From: Pontibacter arcticus
GTDB taxonomy: Bacteria; Bacteroidota; Bacteroidia; Cytophagales; Hymenobacteraceae
Length of the DNA stretch: 64,000 bases
Direction of reading: 5' to 3'
Assembly (NCBI RefSeq): GCF_003284895.1
Contig: NZ_QMDV01000001.1
Span: 895,080-959,079, forward strand
Shown here: positions 25,926-32,903 of the stretch, piece after piece
How positions within the stretch are numbered: position 1 is the first letter of the stretch
How the letters are laid out: every line of letters starts with the position of its first letter
Made by a program: the position numbers and the translations under genes
Notes under the pieces: generated by a model
The model's input: only the letters and a program-made list of their open reading frames with translations
Told to the model about the DNA's origin: nothing
The model's database searches: none

Positions 25926-26570
25926 AGTTTTATTTTGTTTTATAGTGTTTACTTAGAGAATGAATCCTGAAAACCGGAATTTAACTAACAGATGCAGTAG
26001 CGAACAGAAAGGTTGCTTCTGAAGTATAATATTTTTTCGAAAAGTTATCACACTGGTTATTTTAACCTTTAGCAAGAAATTTACCTTAAGGCCTAAACTT
26101 CAACAAGCGCATCCGCCAAAGTATAAACCTTCCCGTTCAGGGGCATTCTACATTTCAGTTCAGCGGTCAGGCAGGAATTTACGGCTGGTGCACCTGGCAA
26201 TAACGAACACGCGAGAAGCAAACCGCGGCTAGTTTTGGTCTGTTAAGTTTAAGAGTTGGAGTATGCTTCTTTGTGAGGAAGCGTTTCAAGACTGTTTACC
26301 CTAGCGCAGACGTTAGTTGGAAGTGCAAGGTAGTTTCAGCAACATATGAACCAGGTAGAAAACAAGAGACGCACTTTATACTTACTGCCCTGGTTTTTAA
26401 AAATTTTGCCGAAATTTCAGTTTTATACTTTTAAGATCAGTTTCAGAGGCAGTTTATTTCAGATTTAAGCGCACGTATATAAAGTATAAACGTCTGAATA
26501 TCAGCAGATCACAAATCAAAAAATAAGCTTAAAAAAAATGTGCAAAAATTTAAAAAAAACATTGCTGTTT
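25926..26570. other. Gene-free stretch upstream of the 6S-like RNA
   Basis: About 645 nt contain no convincing open frame on either strand. Six AAGTATA/TATACTT heptamers are present, and a small hairpin (GCTTC/GAAGC, near 26268-26285) is visible. The middle part has a base composition like coding DNA, so it could be a decayed gene or contain a further RNA gene, but I cannot name it. Confidence 0.5.
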
Positions 26571-26572
26571 TC

Positions 26573-26604
26573 TTTGGGATTAGAAAACTAAAAATGTAAT
26601 TTTG
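26573..26604 (+). promoter_or_regulatory. Strong Bacteroidota-type promoter
   Basis: TTTG at 26573-26576 and TAATTTTG at 26597-26604 are separated by 20 nt, close to the TTTG-N19-TAnnTTTG consensus of the Bacteroidota primary sigma factor. The predicted transcript starts at about 26608-26611 and enters no open frame. Confidence 0.7.
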
Positions 26605-26607
26605 CAC

Positions 26608-26740
26608 CCGCAATAAGGGAGGGAATAGTTGGAAATGCTAAAATAGAAAACGCATAATTCATATGCAAATTTCTGTATTATTTTTTTCAGCAAAAAATTA
26701 GTCCGCTCTATTTCAGATTGCTTATTGCCCGTATAAAAAA
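26608..26740 (+). ncRNA. Candidate 6S-like regulatory RNA
   Basis: Directly after the promoter, complementary segments form a long rod. GCAATAAG (26610-26617) pairs with CTTATTGC (26721-26728), GGAATAG (26622-26628) with CTATTTC (26708-26714), and TGCT (26636-26639) with AGCA (26689-26692). A terminal stem is built from AATAGAAA and TTTCTGTATT, capped by GCATA/TATGC. Between the second and third stems lies an asymmetric bubble. A rod of about 120 nt with a central bubble is the architecture of 6S RNA, which traps RNA polymerase by imitating an open promoter. The Rfam 6S-Flavo family from Bacteroidota has this size. I see structure and promoter; the family assignment is inference. Confidence 0.45.
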
Positions 26741-26814
26741 GAGACGACTTGCCTGTTAAGGCATTAATATAAAGTTAGTTAGAAATTAGATTAGTTTAGT
26801 TTGTTTTAAGGTGA

Positions 26815-26848
26815 GAGAAGGCCCAGCTATTTTAGCCGGGCTTTTCTC
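26815..26848. terminator. Hairpin between the RNA locus and the NTF2-like gene
   Basis: GAGAAGGCCC and AGCTA pair with TAGC and GGGCTTTTCTC around a 3-nt loop with one mismatch. It can end the minus-strand gene at 26868, and may also end the plus-strand RNA. Confidence 0.65.
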
Positions 26849-26867
26849 ATTTATAGCCTTTATACTT

Positions 26868-27380
26868 TTATTTCAGGTATTTCTTCGGAATCGGATTCTT
26901 GGGTGTTTCCGGTGTAAAGACAAGGCTTGCTACCCACCAGCGCCCTTTATCAAATACCAGTTGGTAAATATTAACGCCACGGTCCTGTACTTTTCCAGCA
27001 GAGCTGCCCAACCGGGTTTCGTAGGTTTGGAAAGCCGTGGCAATGTTGCCGAACTGCTCTACACGCAGTGCCAGTTGATTTTCGTAGAAGCCCATTTCTG
27101 CGTAGGCTGGCCCGTTACGGTCAGCAAATTGCTCTACCGTGGTTAAGCGCACAAAGCTGCTGTCGTTTTTAAAGAACACGCCTCCCATTTGGGCATTTGG
27201 CAGGAACAGCGCTTTAAACTTCTCCATGTCGCGCGGCTGCCCTTTTGGCCCGGAAATTATACTTAGTGCCGTTTTAGCAAGTGCTTCTACGGTAGCTACT
27301 TCCTGTGGCGGCATAGTGGCCTGCGCAAACAGAGTATGGCTAAGCGCAAAAGTGAAACAGATGAGTAACAGCTTTTTCAT
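26868..27380 (-). CDS. Exported NTF2-like (SnoaL-type) protein
   Basis: The 170-residue protein has a signal peptide (MKKLLLICFTFALSHTLFAQ). It then has a domain with NTF2-like traits: a helical start with a DMEKFKALFLPNAQM segment, then strands ending in FQTYETRLGSSAGKVQDRGVNIYQLVFDKGRWWVASLVFTPE. The FDKGRWWVASLVFTPE ending is common in the DUF4440/SnoaL-like family, but no catalytic residues can be assigned. The gene ends 14 nt downstream of the TonB-like gene stop, so the two are probably one transcript. Function unknown. Confidence 0.65.
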   Translation of the reverse strand: MKKLLLICFTFALSHTLFAQATMPPQEVATVEALAKTALSIISGPKGQPRDMEKFKALFLPNAQMGGVFFKNDSSFVRLTTVEQFADRNGPAYAEMGFYENQLALRVEQFGNIATAFQTYETRLGSSAGKVQDRGVNIYQLVFDKGRWWVASLVFTPETPKNPIPKKYLK

Positions 27381-27394
27381 AAGTGAAGGTTAAG

Positions 27395-28240
27395 TTAGCG
27401 TAACGTGAATTTGAACGGCATGTGGTATAAAACAGCAACTTTTTCGCCTTCCATTTCGCCGGGCTTCCATTTTGGCATTTTATGGGCAACCCGGAGCGCC
27501 TCGTTATCCAGGCCTTTGCTTATACTTTGTGAAACATTAAATTTATCGATACTGCCATCCGCCTTCACTATAAAACTAACGATTACAGTGCCGCTCTCTT
27601 TCTGGTGCTGGCTTTTAGCCAAGTAGCGCACGTTCTGCGCAATAAAAGCTCCTATTGCCTGCTCGCCTCCCGGAAACTGGGGAAGTACCCGGAACGGAAC
27701 AAACGCTATTTCTTTACCATCTTCTGCATAACATTTACCGGATACTTGTTTCCCTGCCGCATACATTTCTTCGCGCTTTAGGGCACCACTTGGGTAATAA
27801 GATTTTAATTCTCCGTCTGGCTTACCGTTTGTATACGCTATACTATGTTTCAACTTCTTGTTCTCATACCATTCCATATCGAGTAGCAGCTGCCCATTGT
27901 CGTATGATTTAATTGTACGCTTGTTACCTTGCCGGAAGTAGGAGACCAATTGCCCATGTGCTTTGCGCGGATGAAAAACAGAAGTATAAGTGCCTTCTTT
28001 CAGCAGAATAAAATCACCGGAATCCGGAGGCATCTCATAATAACGAATTGTACCTGCCTGCGCTTCGTCGGTCTGGCGTTCTATTATCTCTATAAATTTT
28101 GCTGCGCGCTTATCATCCGTTTCAATTTCATGGGCATCGAAATATTGTACATGCTTTATCTGCGCTTCGGCGGTGTGGCAAAAGCAGGCAGTTAAGTTTA
28201 GTGTAAGAAGAACCAAAGCACTTTTAAGAATTGATTTCAT
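27395..28240 (-). CDS. TonB C-terminal domain protein with MORN-type repeats
   Basis: The 281-residue protein begins with an export signal ending LNLTACFCHTAEAQ, which may be a lipobox. MORN/toxin-WK repeat-like strands follow (KAHGQLVSYFRQGNKRTIKSYDNGQLLLDMEWYENKKLKHSIAYTNGKPDGELKSYYPSGALKREEMY, in separate units). The end is a TonB C-terminal domain: FPGGEQAIGAFIAQNVRY, GTVIVSFIVKADGSI, MPKWKPGEMEGEKVAVLYHMPFKFTLR. Such proteins are frequent in Bacteroidota and are annotated as energy transducers, although this one lacks an N-terminal membrane anchor to ExbBD, so energy transduction is doubtful. Confidence 0.8.
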   Translation of the reverse strand: MKSILKSALVLLTLNLTACFCHTAEAQIKHVQYFDAHEIETDDKRAAKFIEIIERQTDEAQAGTIRYYEMPPDSGDFILLKEGTYTSVFHPRKAHGQLVSYFRQGNKRTIKSYDNGQLLLDMEWYENKKLKHSIAYTNGKPDGELKSYYPSGALKREEMYAAGKQVSGKCYAEDGKEIAFVPFRVLPQFPGGEQAIGAFIAQNVRYLAKSQHQKESGTVIVSFIVKADGSIDKFNVSQSISKGLDNEALRVAHKMPKWKPGEMEGEKVAVLYHMPFKFTLR

Positions 28241-28385
28241 TCTGTTATGTGTTTATACTTTAAGGAGATGGAATAAATCAAATATAAGGCAGCAGCTATA
28301 TCATTTACAACATAGGCACTGAATTAGAAAGACCCGTGGCTATACTTTAAAACATAATCCTGAGCCGGCTGTATACTTCTCTATC

Positions 28386-30239
28386 ATGAAAGAAGCTAAA
28401 AAAGGAACACGCTCCGCAATACAGAACCCCAACGATAAAAAAAGCTTTAAAGAGCAAGTAGGCGCACTCAAAAACCTGCCTAAATTTTTCAGGCTGATCT
28501 GGCATACCAGCAAAAGCATGACCATCGGCAACATGCTGTTGCGCCTCGTAAAATCGGCTATTCCGCTGGCGATGTTGTATGTGGGCAAGCTGATTATTGA
28601 TGAAGTGATCCGGCAATACGGGCTGAACGGCGAACGCGAACTAACTTATTTATGGGAACTCGTAGCGCTGGAACTTGGACTGGCAGTACTTTCCGACCTC
28701 ATTAACCGCGGCATTACGCTGCTCGATAGCCTGCTCGGCGATCTGTTCTCCAACAAAACCTCTGTCACCTTAATAGAACATGCCGCTACGCTGGACCTAG
28801 CCCAGTTCGAAGATGCTACTTTTTACGATAAACTGGAGCGGGCACGTAGGCAAACGGTAACGCGAGTGGTGCTGATGTCGCAGGTACTCTCGCAGGTGCA
28901 GGATATGGTTACGATTGCTTTCCTGGCCGTTGGCCTTATCGCTTTTAACCCGTGGCTGATCGTTATACTTTTGATTGCGGTAATTCCGTCTTTCCTCGGC
29001 GAATCGCATTTTAACGAACGCACCTACTCCTTATCCCGCTCCTGGACGCCCGAACGCCGCGAACTCGATTACCTGCGCTACATTGGTGCCTCCGACGAAA
29101 CAGCCAAAGAGATCAAAACCTTTAACCTTTCCGGTTTCCTGGCAGATCGTTTCCGGGCACTTTCGGATAGGTATTATAACCTGAACAAGAACCTGATTGT
29201 GCGGCGCGCTGTGTGGGGAAGTATACTTTCGGGTATTGGTACGCTGGCGTATTATGGGGCTTACGTGTTTATACTTTTCAGGGCGGTTTCAGGTGCTATT
29301 TCTATTGGTGATCTCACGTTTCTGGCGGGTTCCTTTAACAACATGCGCGGGCTGCTGCAGGGCATCATGACACGTTTTTCGCAAATCGCTGAGAGCGCTT
29401 TATACTTGCAGGACCTGTTCGATTTCCTGGAATTGAAACCAAACATTACACCTCCGGTTAACCCGCATCTTATTCCGAGGCCGATACAGAAAGGCTTTAC
29501 CTTTGAGAACGTCGGGTTTAAATACCATAACAGCGAGCGCTGGGCCGTGCGGCACCTCTCTTTCCATCTGCAGGCCGGCGAAAAACTGGCGTTGGTTGGT
29601 GAGAACGGCGCTGGCAAAACTACCTTGGTTAAGCTCTTAGCACGCCTTTACGAACCCACAGAAGGCCGCATACTTTTAGATGGAAAAGACCTGCGGGATT
29701 ATGATCTGAACGATCTGCGGCACCAGGTGGGCATTATTTTCCAGGATTTTGTGCGGTTCCAGATGTCGGCTTCCGATAACATTGCCATTGGCCAGATCAG
29801 CAATATTTTAGATAAAGACCGCATCCAAACATCCGCCCATAAAAGTTTAGCCGATCAGGTTATTCAGAAACTACCAGACAAGTATGAGCAGGTGTTAGGC
29901 AAGCGCTTTAACAAAGGTGTGGAGCTATCGGGTGGCGAGTGGCAGAAAGTAGCGCTGGCCCGTGCTTACATGCGCGATGCACAGTTGCTTATTTTAGATG
30001 AGCCAACCTCAGCTTTGGATGCGCGCGCCGAACACGAGGTTTTCCTTCGTTTCTCTGAACTGATTGCCGGTAAAACTGCCGTGCTTATCTCCCACCGCTT
30101 TTCTACGGTACGCATGGCCGATCGGATCTTGTTTCTGGAGAATGGCCAGTTGAAAGAGCTAGGTTCGCATGAAGAGCTTCTGGCGCAAAACGGGAAGTAT
30201 GCCGAGTTGTTTACACTTCAGGCTAAAGGTTACTTATAG
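28386..30239 (+). CDS. ABC exporter, fused permease and ATPase
   Basis: The 617-residue half-transporter has about six transmembrane helices in residues 45-330 and a C-terminal ATPase. The ATPase has Walker A GENGAGKTTL, a Q-loop in GIIFQDFVRF, signature LSGGEWQKVALARA, Walker B LLILDEPTSALDA and H-loop LISHRFSTVR, all intact. Homodimers of this type export peptides, lipids or drugs. Unusual is the soluble basic N-terminus of about 40 residues (KEAKKGTRSAIQNPNDKK). No peptidase C39 domain and no precursor peptide gene is adjacent. The substrate is unknown. Several Ile-Leu pairs are written ATA CTT (28965, 29223, 29271). Confidence 0.9.
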   Translation: MKEAKKGTRSAIQNPNDKKSFKEQVGALKNLPKFFRLIWHTSKSMTIGNMLLRLVKSAIPLAMLYVGKLIIDEVIRQYGLNGERELTYLWELVALELGLAVLSDLINRGITLLDSLLGDLFSNKTSVTLIEHAATLDLAQFEDATFYDKLERARRQTVTRVVLMSQVLSQVQDMVTIAFLAVGLIAFNPWLIVILLIAVIPSFLGESHFNERTYSLSRSWTPERRELDYLRYIGASDETAKEIKTFNLSGFLADRFRALSDRYYNLNKNLIVRRAVWGSILSGIGTLAYYGAYVFILFRAVSGAISIGDLTFLAGSFNNMRGLLQGIMTRFSQIAESALYLQDLFDFLELKPNITPPVNPHLIPRPIQKGFTFENVGFKYHNSERWAVRHLSFHLQAGEKLALVGENGAGKTTLVKLLARLYEPTEGRILLDGKDLRDYDLNDLRHQVGIIFQDFVRFQMSASDNIAIGQISNILDKDRIQTSAHKSLADQVIQKLPDKYEQVLGKRFNKGVELSGGEWQKVALARAYMRDAQLLILDEPTSALDARAEHEVFLRFSELIAGKTAVLISHRFSTVRMADRILFLENGQLKELGSHEELLAQNGKYAELFTLQAKGYL

Positions 30240-30261
30240 AGATGTTCCACGTGTGGCAAAC

Positions 30262-30720
30262 CTAAATGGCCAGTACATTATCAAGCCCATGAATAACGCC
30301 GTTTTTCGCTTTGCTATCGGCTTGTAAGATGCGCACACCATTTACCAGTGTCTGGTCTTTTTTACGGAAGATACTTAGTTTACTGCCAGCTAAGGTGGGT
30401 ATAGAACTGCCTTCTTTCAGGTCGCTTTGCAAGTAATTTCCTTTCAGGATGTGGGCGGCCAATGTAGCGCGCACCTCTCCTGCTGATGCAGCCTGCAAGG
30501 CACGTAAAGCACTTTCCGGTGGAGCAAGGATGGTATAGGTGTTATCGCAGGAAAGCAGTGGCGCATACCCGGCCTTCGTTAAAAGTTCTGCTAGGATGGG
30601 CCTTTCCCGCATTACCTGTTCCAGTAAACAAACAGGTTGCTGCCTGGCCGAAGCATTAAATGAGAGAGCCAGTAAAAGTATAAATAGAGAATATTTCAGG
30701 ATGATTGGGCTGGTGCGCAT
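30262..30720 (-). CDS. Fasciclin-domain protein, exported
   Basis: A signal peptide (ILKYSLFILLLALSFNASA) is followed by one fasciclin (FAS1) domain of about 120 residues. Its H1/H2 box elements are visible as TILAPPESALRAL, AHILKGNYLQSD, GSKLSIFRKKDQTLVNGVRIL and GVIHGLDNVLAI. FAS1 domains mediate adhesion or matrix contacts. A single-domain secreted form is common in Bacteroidota. The 22-nt gap to the convergent ABC exporter gene contains a half parS-like sequence at 30243-30258. Confidence 0.85.
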   Translation of the reverse strand: MRTSPIILKYSLFILLLALSFNASARQQPVCLLEQVMRERPILAELLTKAGYAPLLSCDNTYTILAPPESALRALQAASAGEVRATLAAHILKGNYLQSDLKEGSSIPTLAGSKLSIFRKKDQTLVNGVRILQADSKAKNGVIHGLDNVLAI

Positions 30721-30805
30721 GGTGTAGGAGCTTATGTAACTCCTTATACGTAGCCTGCTTACAAACAGCCGGTTAGCCTTATGCTGCTTCTGAGTTTATA
30801 CTTCT

Positions 30806-31432
30806 TTAAAAAGGCAGACGCCAGTTGCTGATCTGCTGGAAGAAGTTTGGCAGTGCTTGTGGTACAAAAGCAATGCTCAGTACAAACCCGTAAACAGCGC
30901 CGTAAAAGTGAGCGTCGTGGTTAATGTTATCACCCATGCGCTTGCCCTGGTAATAAGAGTAGATTAGATACAGCACACCAAGTATAAAACCCGGAATGCA
31001 AAGTATAGCATACAGGCAAATATCCTGTGTAGGATAAAAAAGTATACTTGAGAACACAACAGCGGCCACACCACCTGATGCGCCCAATGCGCGGTAACCC
31101 GGATCGTTGCGGTGTTTCAGGTAAGTCGGAATATCTGCTACAATAACGCCGCCCAAATAAATCAGCAAATAAATCAGGATGCCGGTTGTACCTCCGAAAA
31201 AGGCACCAAACGTCTGCTCCACGGCATTGCCAAAGAAGAACAGCGTAAACATGTTAAAAAGCAGGTGCGTGAAATCGGCGTGCAGAAACCCGGAGGTCAA
31301 AAAGCGGTGCCACGAATTATCGCGCTGAATACGGTATGGTTCAAAGATCCAACCAGCCATTAAGCTGTGGTTCTTCCAAGCGTACCACGAAATCCCAACG
31401 GTAAGTATAATTAATATAAGAGTAATGCTCAT
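30806..31432 (-). CDS. Rhomboid family intramembrane serine protease
   Basis: The 208-residue polytopic protein carries the rhomboid signature: HADFTHLLFNM (51-61) in the second helix, GASGGVAAV with catalytic Ser119, and the catalytic His175 in NHDAHFYGAVYGF. The dyad is therefore complete. Rhomboids cut transmembrane helices of client proteins. It is monocistronic, and its upstream 490-nt gap holds only repeats. Clients are unknown; sortase-like processing of surface proteins is one known bacterial role. Confidence 0.9.
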   Translation of the reverse strand: MSITLILIILTVGISWYAWKNHSLMAGWIFEPYRIQRDNSWHRFLTSGFLHADFTHLLFNMFTLFFFGNAVEQTFGAFFGGTTGILIYLLIYLGGVIVADIPTYLKHRNDPGYRALGASGGVAAVVFSSILFYPTQDICLYAILCIPGFILGVLYLIYSYYQGKRMGDNINHDAHFYGAVYGFVLSIAFVPQALPNFFQQISNWRLPF

Positions 31433-31923
31433 TTTAGGTAACGTGCTGATGTATTAAATTTCTTAATGTGGTAATGTTAATGGCTAAATTGTTGCTTGTT
31501 AAGTTGCATGAAAATTTTACTGCCGCGAGTTTGAGCGAAGCGGTAACTTGTGGTAAAGTATGGATAGAAGTTTTCAACTTCTTTGCTTTGCAAAAGCAAG
31601 GACTGCAATGGGTTATACTTTGGTAAAGGCTTTAGAAGTATGAGATCGGCCTTTCCCGTTCTGTCGTCCTGTTAAGGGTCTTATGAATTACTTGCGACTC
31701 ATTACCAGGATTCTTTACAGGATGACAAATAAGCTAACTGTTTCTGTAAGTGTAATTTTTCTGCTGTCGCAGAAAGTAAGTTACAAACTTACATCATGCA
31801 AAACCACAAGTTACGCTGCGCTAAACTTGCGGTAGAAGCTATTTTATACTTCAACCATTCAACAATCAAAATCCTGCAATTCCGTTGGCATCCCGAAAAT
31901 CCTGATTCAGACAATAACGCAAC
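31433..31923. other. Gene-free gap containing inverted repeats
   Basis: The gap has no convincing open frame. A pair of imperfect inverted repeats (31523-31553 and 31804-31832) brackets about 250 nt. Inside are two small hairpins at about 31757-31797 (TTTCTGC/GCAGAAA and GTAAGT/ACTTAC). The right part has short fragments (AATCCTGATTCAGACAA) that I have the impression recur between genes in Bacteroidota genomes. Two TATACTT heptamers are present. Confidence 0.5.
31523..31832. repeat. Imperfect inverted-repeat element (possible MITE)
   Basis: The left arm 31523-31553 and the right arm 31804-31832 match as reverse complements over about 29-31 nt with a few differences (CCGCGAGTTT against AAACTTGCGG; TAACTTGTGG against CCACAAGTTA). 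No transposase is encoded between them, so it could be a non-autonomous element or a palindromic intergenic repeat. Confidence 0.5.
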
Positions 31924-32898
31924 CTAAGCCTCTCGCTCCATTAGTTGCAGGGCAAGGTTGCGTAAGTCGGTTTTCTGATTTTCTGCCACCTCCACAGCGT
32001 CTAAATGCTGCATGGCTTTCTGGAAGTATACTTCTATCTGCTGCTCGGTTTGCTGTTTTATCTGGAGTTGGTCATACACTTCTGTTACAGCTTTTACTTT
32101 TTCAGCAGTTATACTTTCGTCGGTTTTGTGGCGCCAGGCTTTTATACTTTGGAGTTGCGATTCGTCAGCTTGTTCGAGCGCGGTCAGCATCAAAAACGTT
32201 TTCTTATCCGATAGTATATCGCCGCCTACCTGCTTGCCAAATTTCGCTTTATCGCCATACACATCCAACAAATCATCGCGCAGCTGGAAAGCAATACCAA
32301 TGTTAATACCGAATGCCTGCAGATGTGCCGAATCCGCTTCGGGTGCGCCCTGCAATAGAGCGCCCATCTCTAAACTGAAACCAAGCAGCACTGCTGTCTT
32401 CAGGGTGATCATGTGGATGTACTCGGGTATGCTTACCTGCTGGCGTTGCTCAAAATTCATGTCGAGTTGCTGGCCTTCGCATACTTCAGCAGCGGCTTTA
32501 CTAAACAATTGCAACACCTTTGGAAGTATGGCCGGCTCAATACCCAGTAACAGTTCGTACGCACGCACCAGCATCACATCCCCGGAAAGTATGGCCGTGT
32601 TGGCGTTCCACTTTTCGTGTACGGTTTGCTGCCCACGGCGTAGTGGTGCCTTGTCCATGATGTCGTCGTGGAGGAGGGTAAAGTTGTGGAAAACCTCTAC
32701 TGCCGCAGCTGGCAAAAGTAGGTTTTCCACATCGTCTTTATACATATTTGCGGCCAGCAGCGCCAATAAAGGCCTTATCCGTTTTCCGCCCAACGCCATA
32801 ATATACCGGATAGGCTCGTAAAGTTCCGGTGGGTTTTCGCCATAGCGAAGGCTGCTTAATGTGTTATTCAGTTTTTCGGAAAGGGTGCTGCTATCCAC
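31924..32898 (-). CDS. Polyprenyl (trans-isoprenyl) diphosphate synthase
   Basis: The 324-residue enzyme condenses isopentenyl diphosphate with allylic diphosphates. Both Asp-rich motifs are intact: LLHDDIMDKAPLRRG (first) and FQLRDDLLDVYGD (second), with GGKRIRP near the N-terminus and GQQLDMNFE between. Chain length cannot be fixed reliably; the bulkier residues upstream of the first motif (FHNFTLLHDD) suggest a short-to-medium product. It supplies quinone tails, undecaprenyl precursors or carotenoids. It starts 5 nt after the stop of RNase R, so the two are cotranscribed. Confidence 0.9.
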   Translation of the reverse strand: MDSSTLSEKLNNTLSSLRYGENPPELYEPIRYIMALGGKRIRPLLALLAANMYKDDVENLLLPAAAVEVFHNFTLLHDDIMDKAPLRRGQQTVHEKWNANTAILSGDVMLVRAYELLLGIEPAILPKVLQLFSKAAAEVCEGQQLDMNFEQRQQVSIPEYIHMITLKTAVLLGFSLEMGALLQGAPEADSAHLQAFGINIGIAFQLRDDLLDVYGDKAKFGKQVGGDILSDKKTFLMLTALEQADESQLQSIKAWRHKTDESITAEKVKAVTEVYDQLQIKQQTEQQIEVYFQKAMQHLDAVEVAENQKTDLRNLALQLMEREA

Positions 32899-32903
32899 AG
32901 TTT

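Noticed and set aside
25926-26570. RNase P RNA, tmRNA or SRP RNA in the long gap
   Set aside because: Their conserved core motifs are absent; the only supported RNA signal is at 26573-26740.
32012-32821. Long plus-strand frame across the polyprenyl synthase gene
   Set aside because: Antisense shadow; the opposite strand has both Asp-rich motifs in register.
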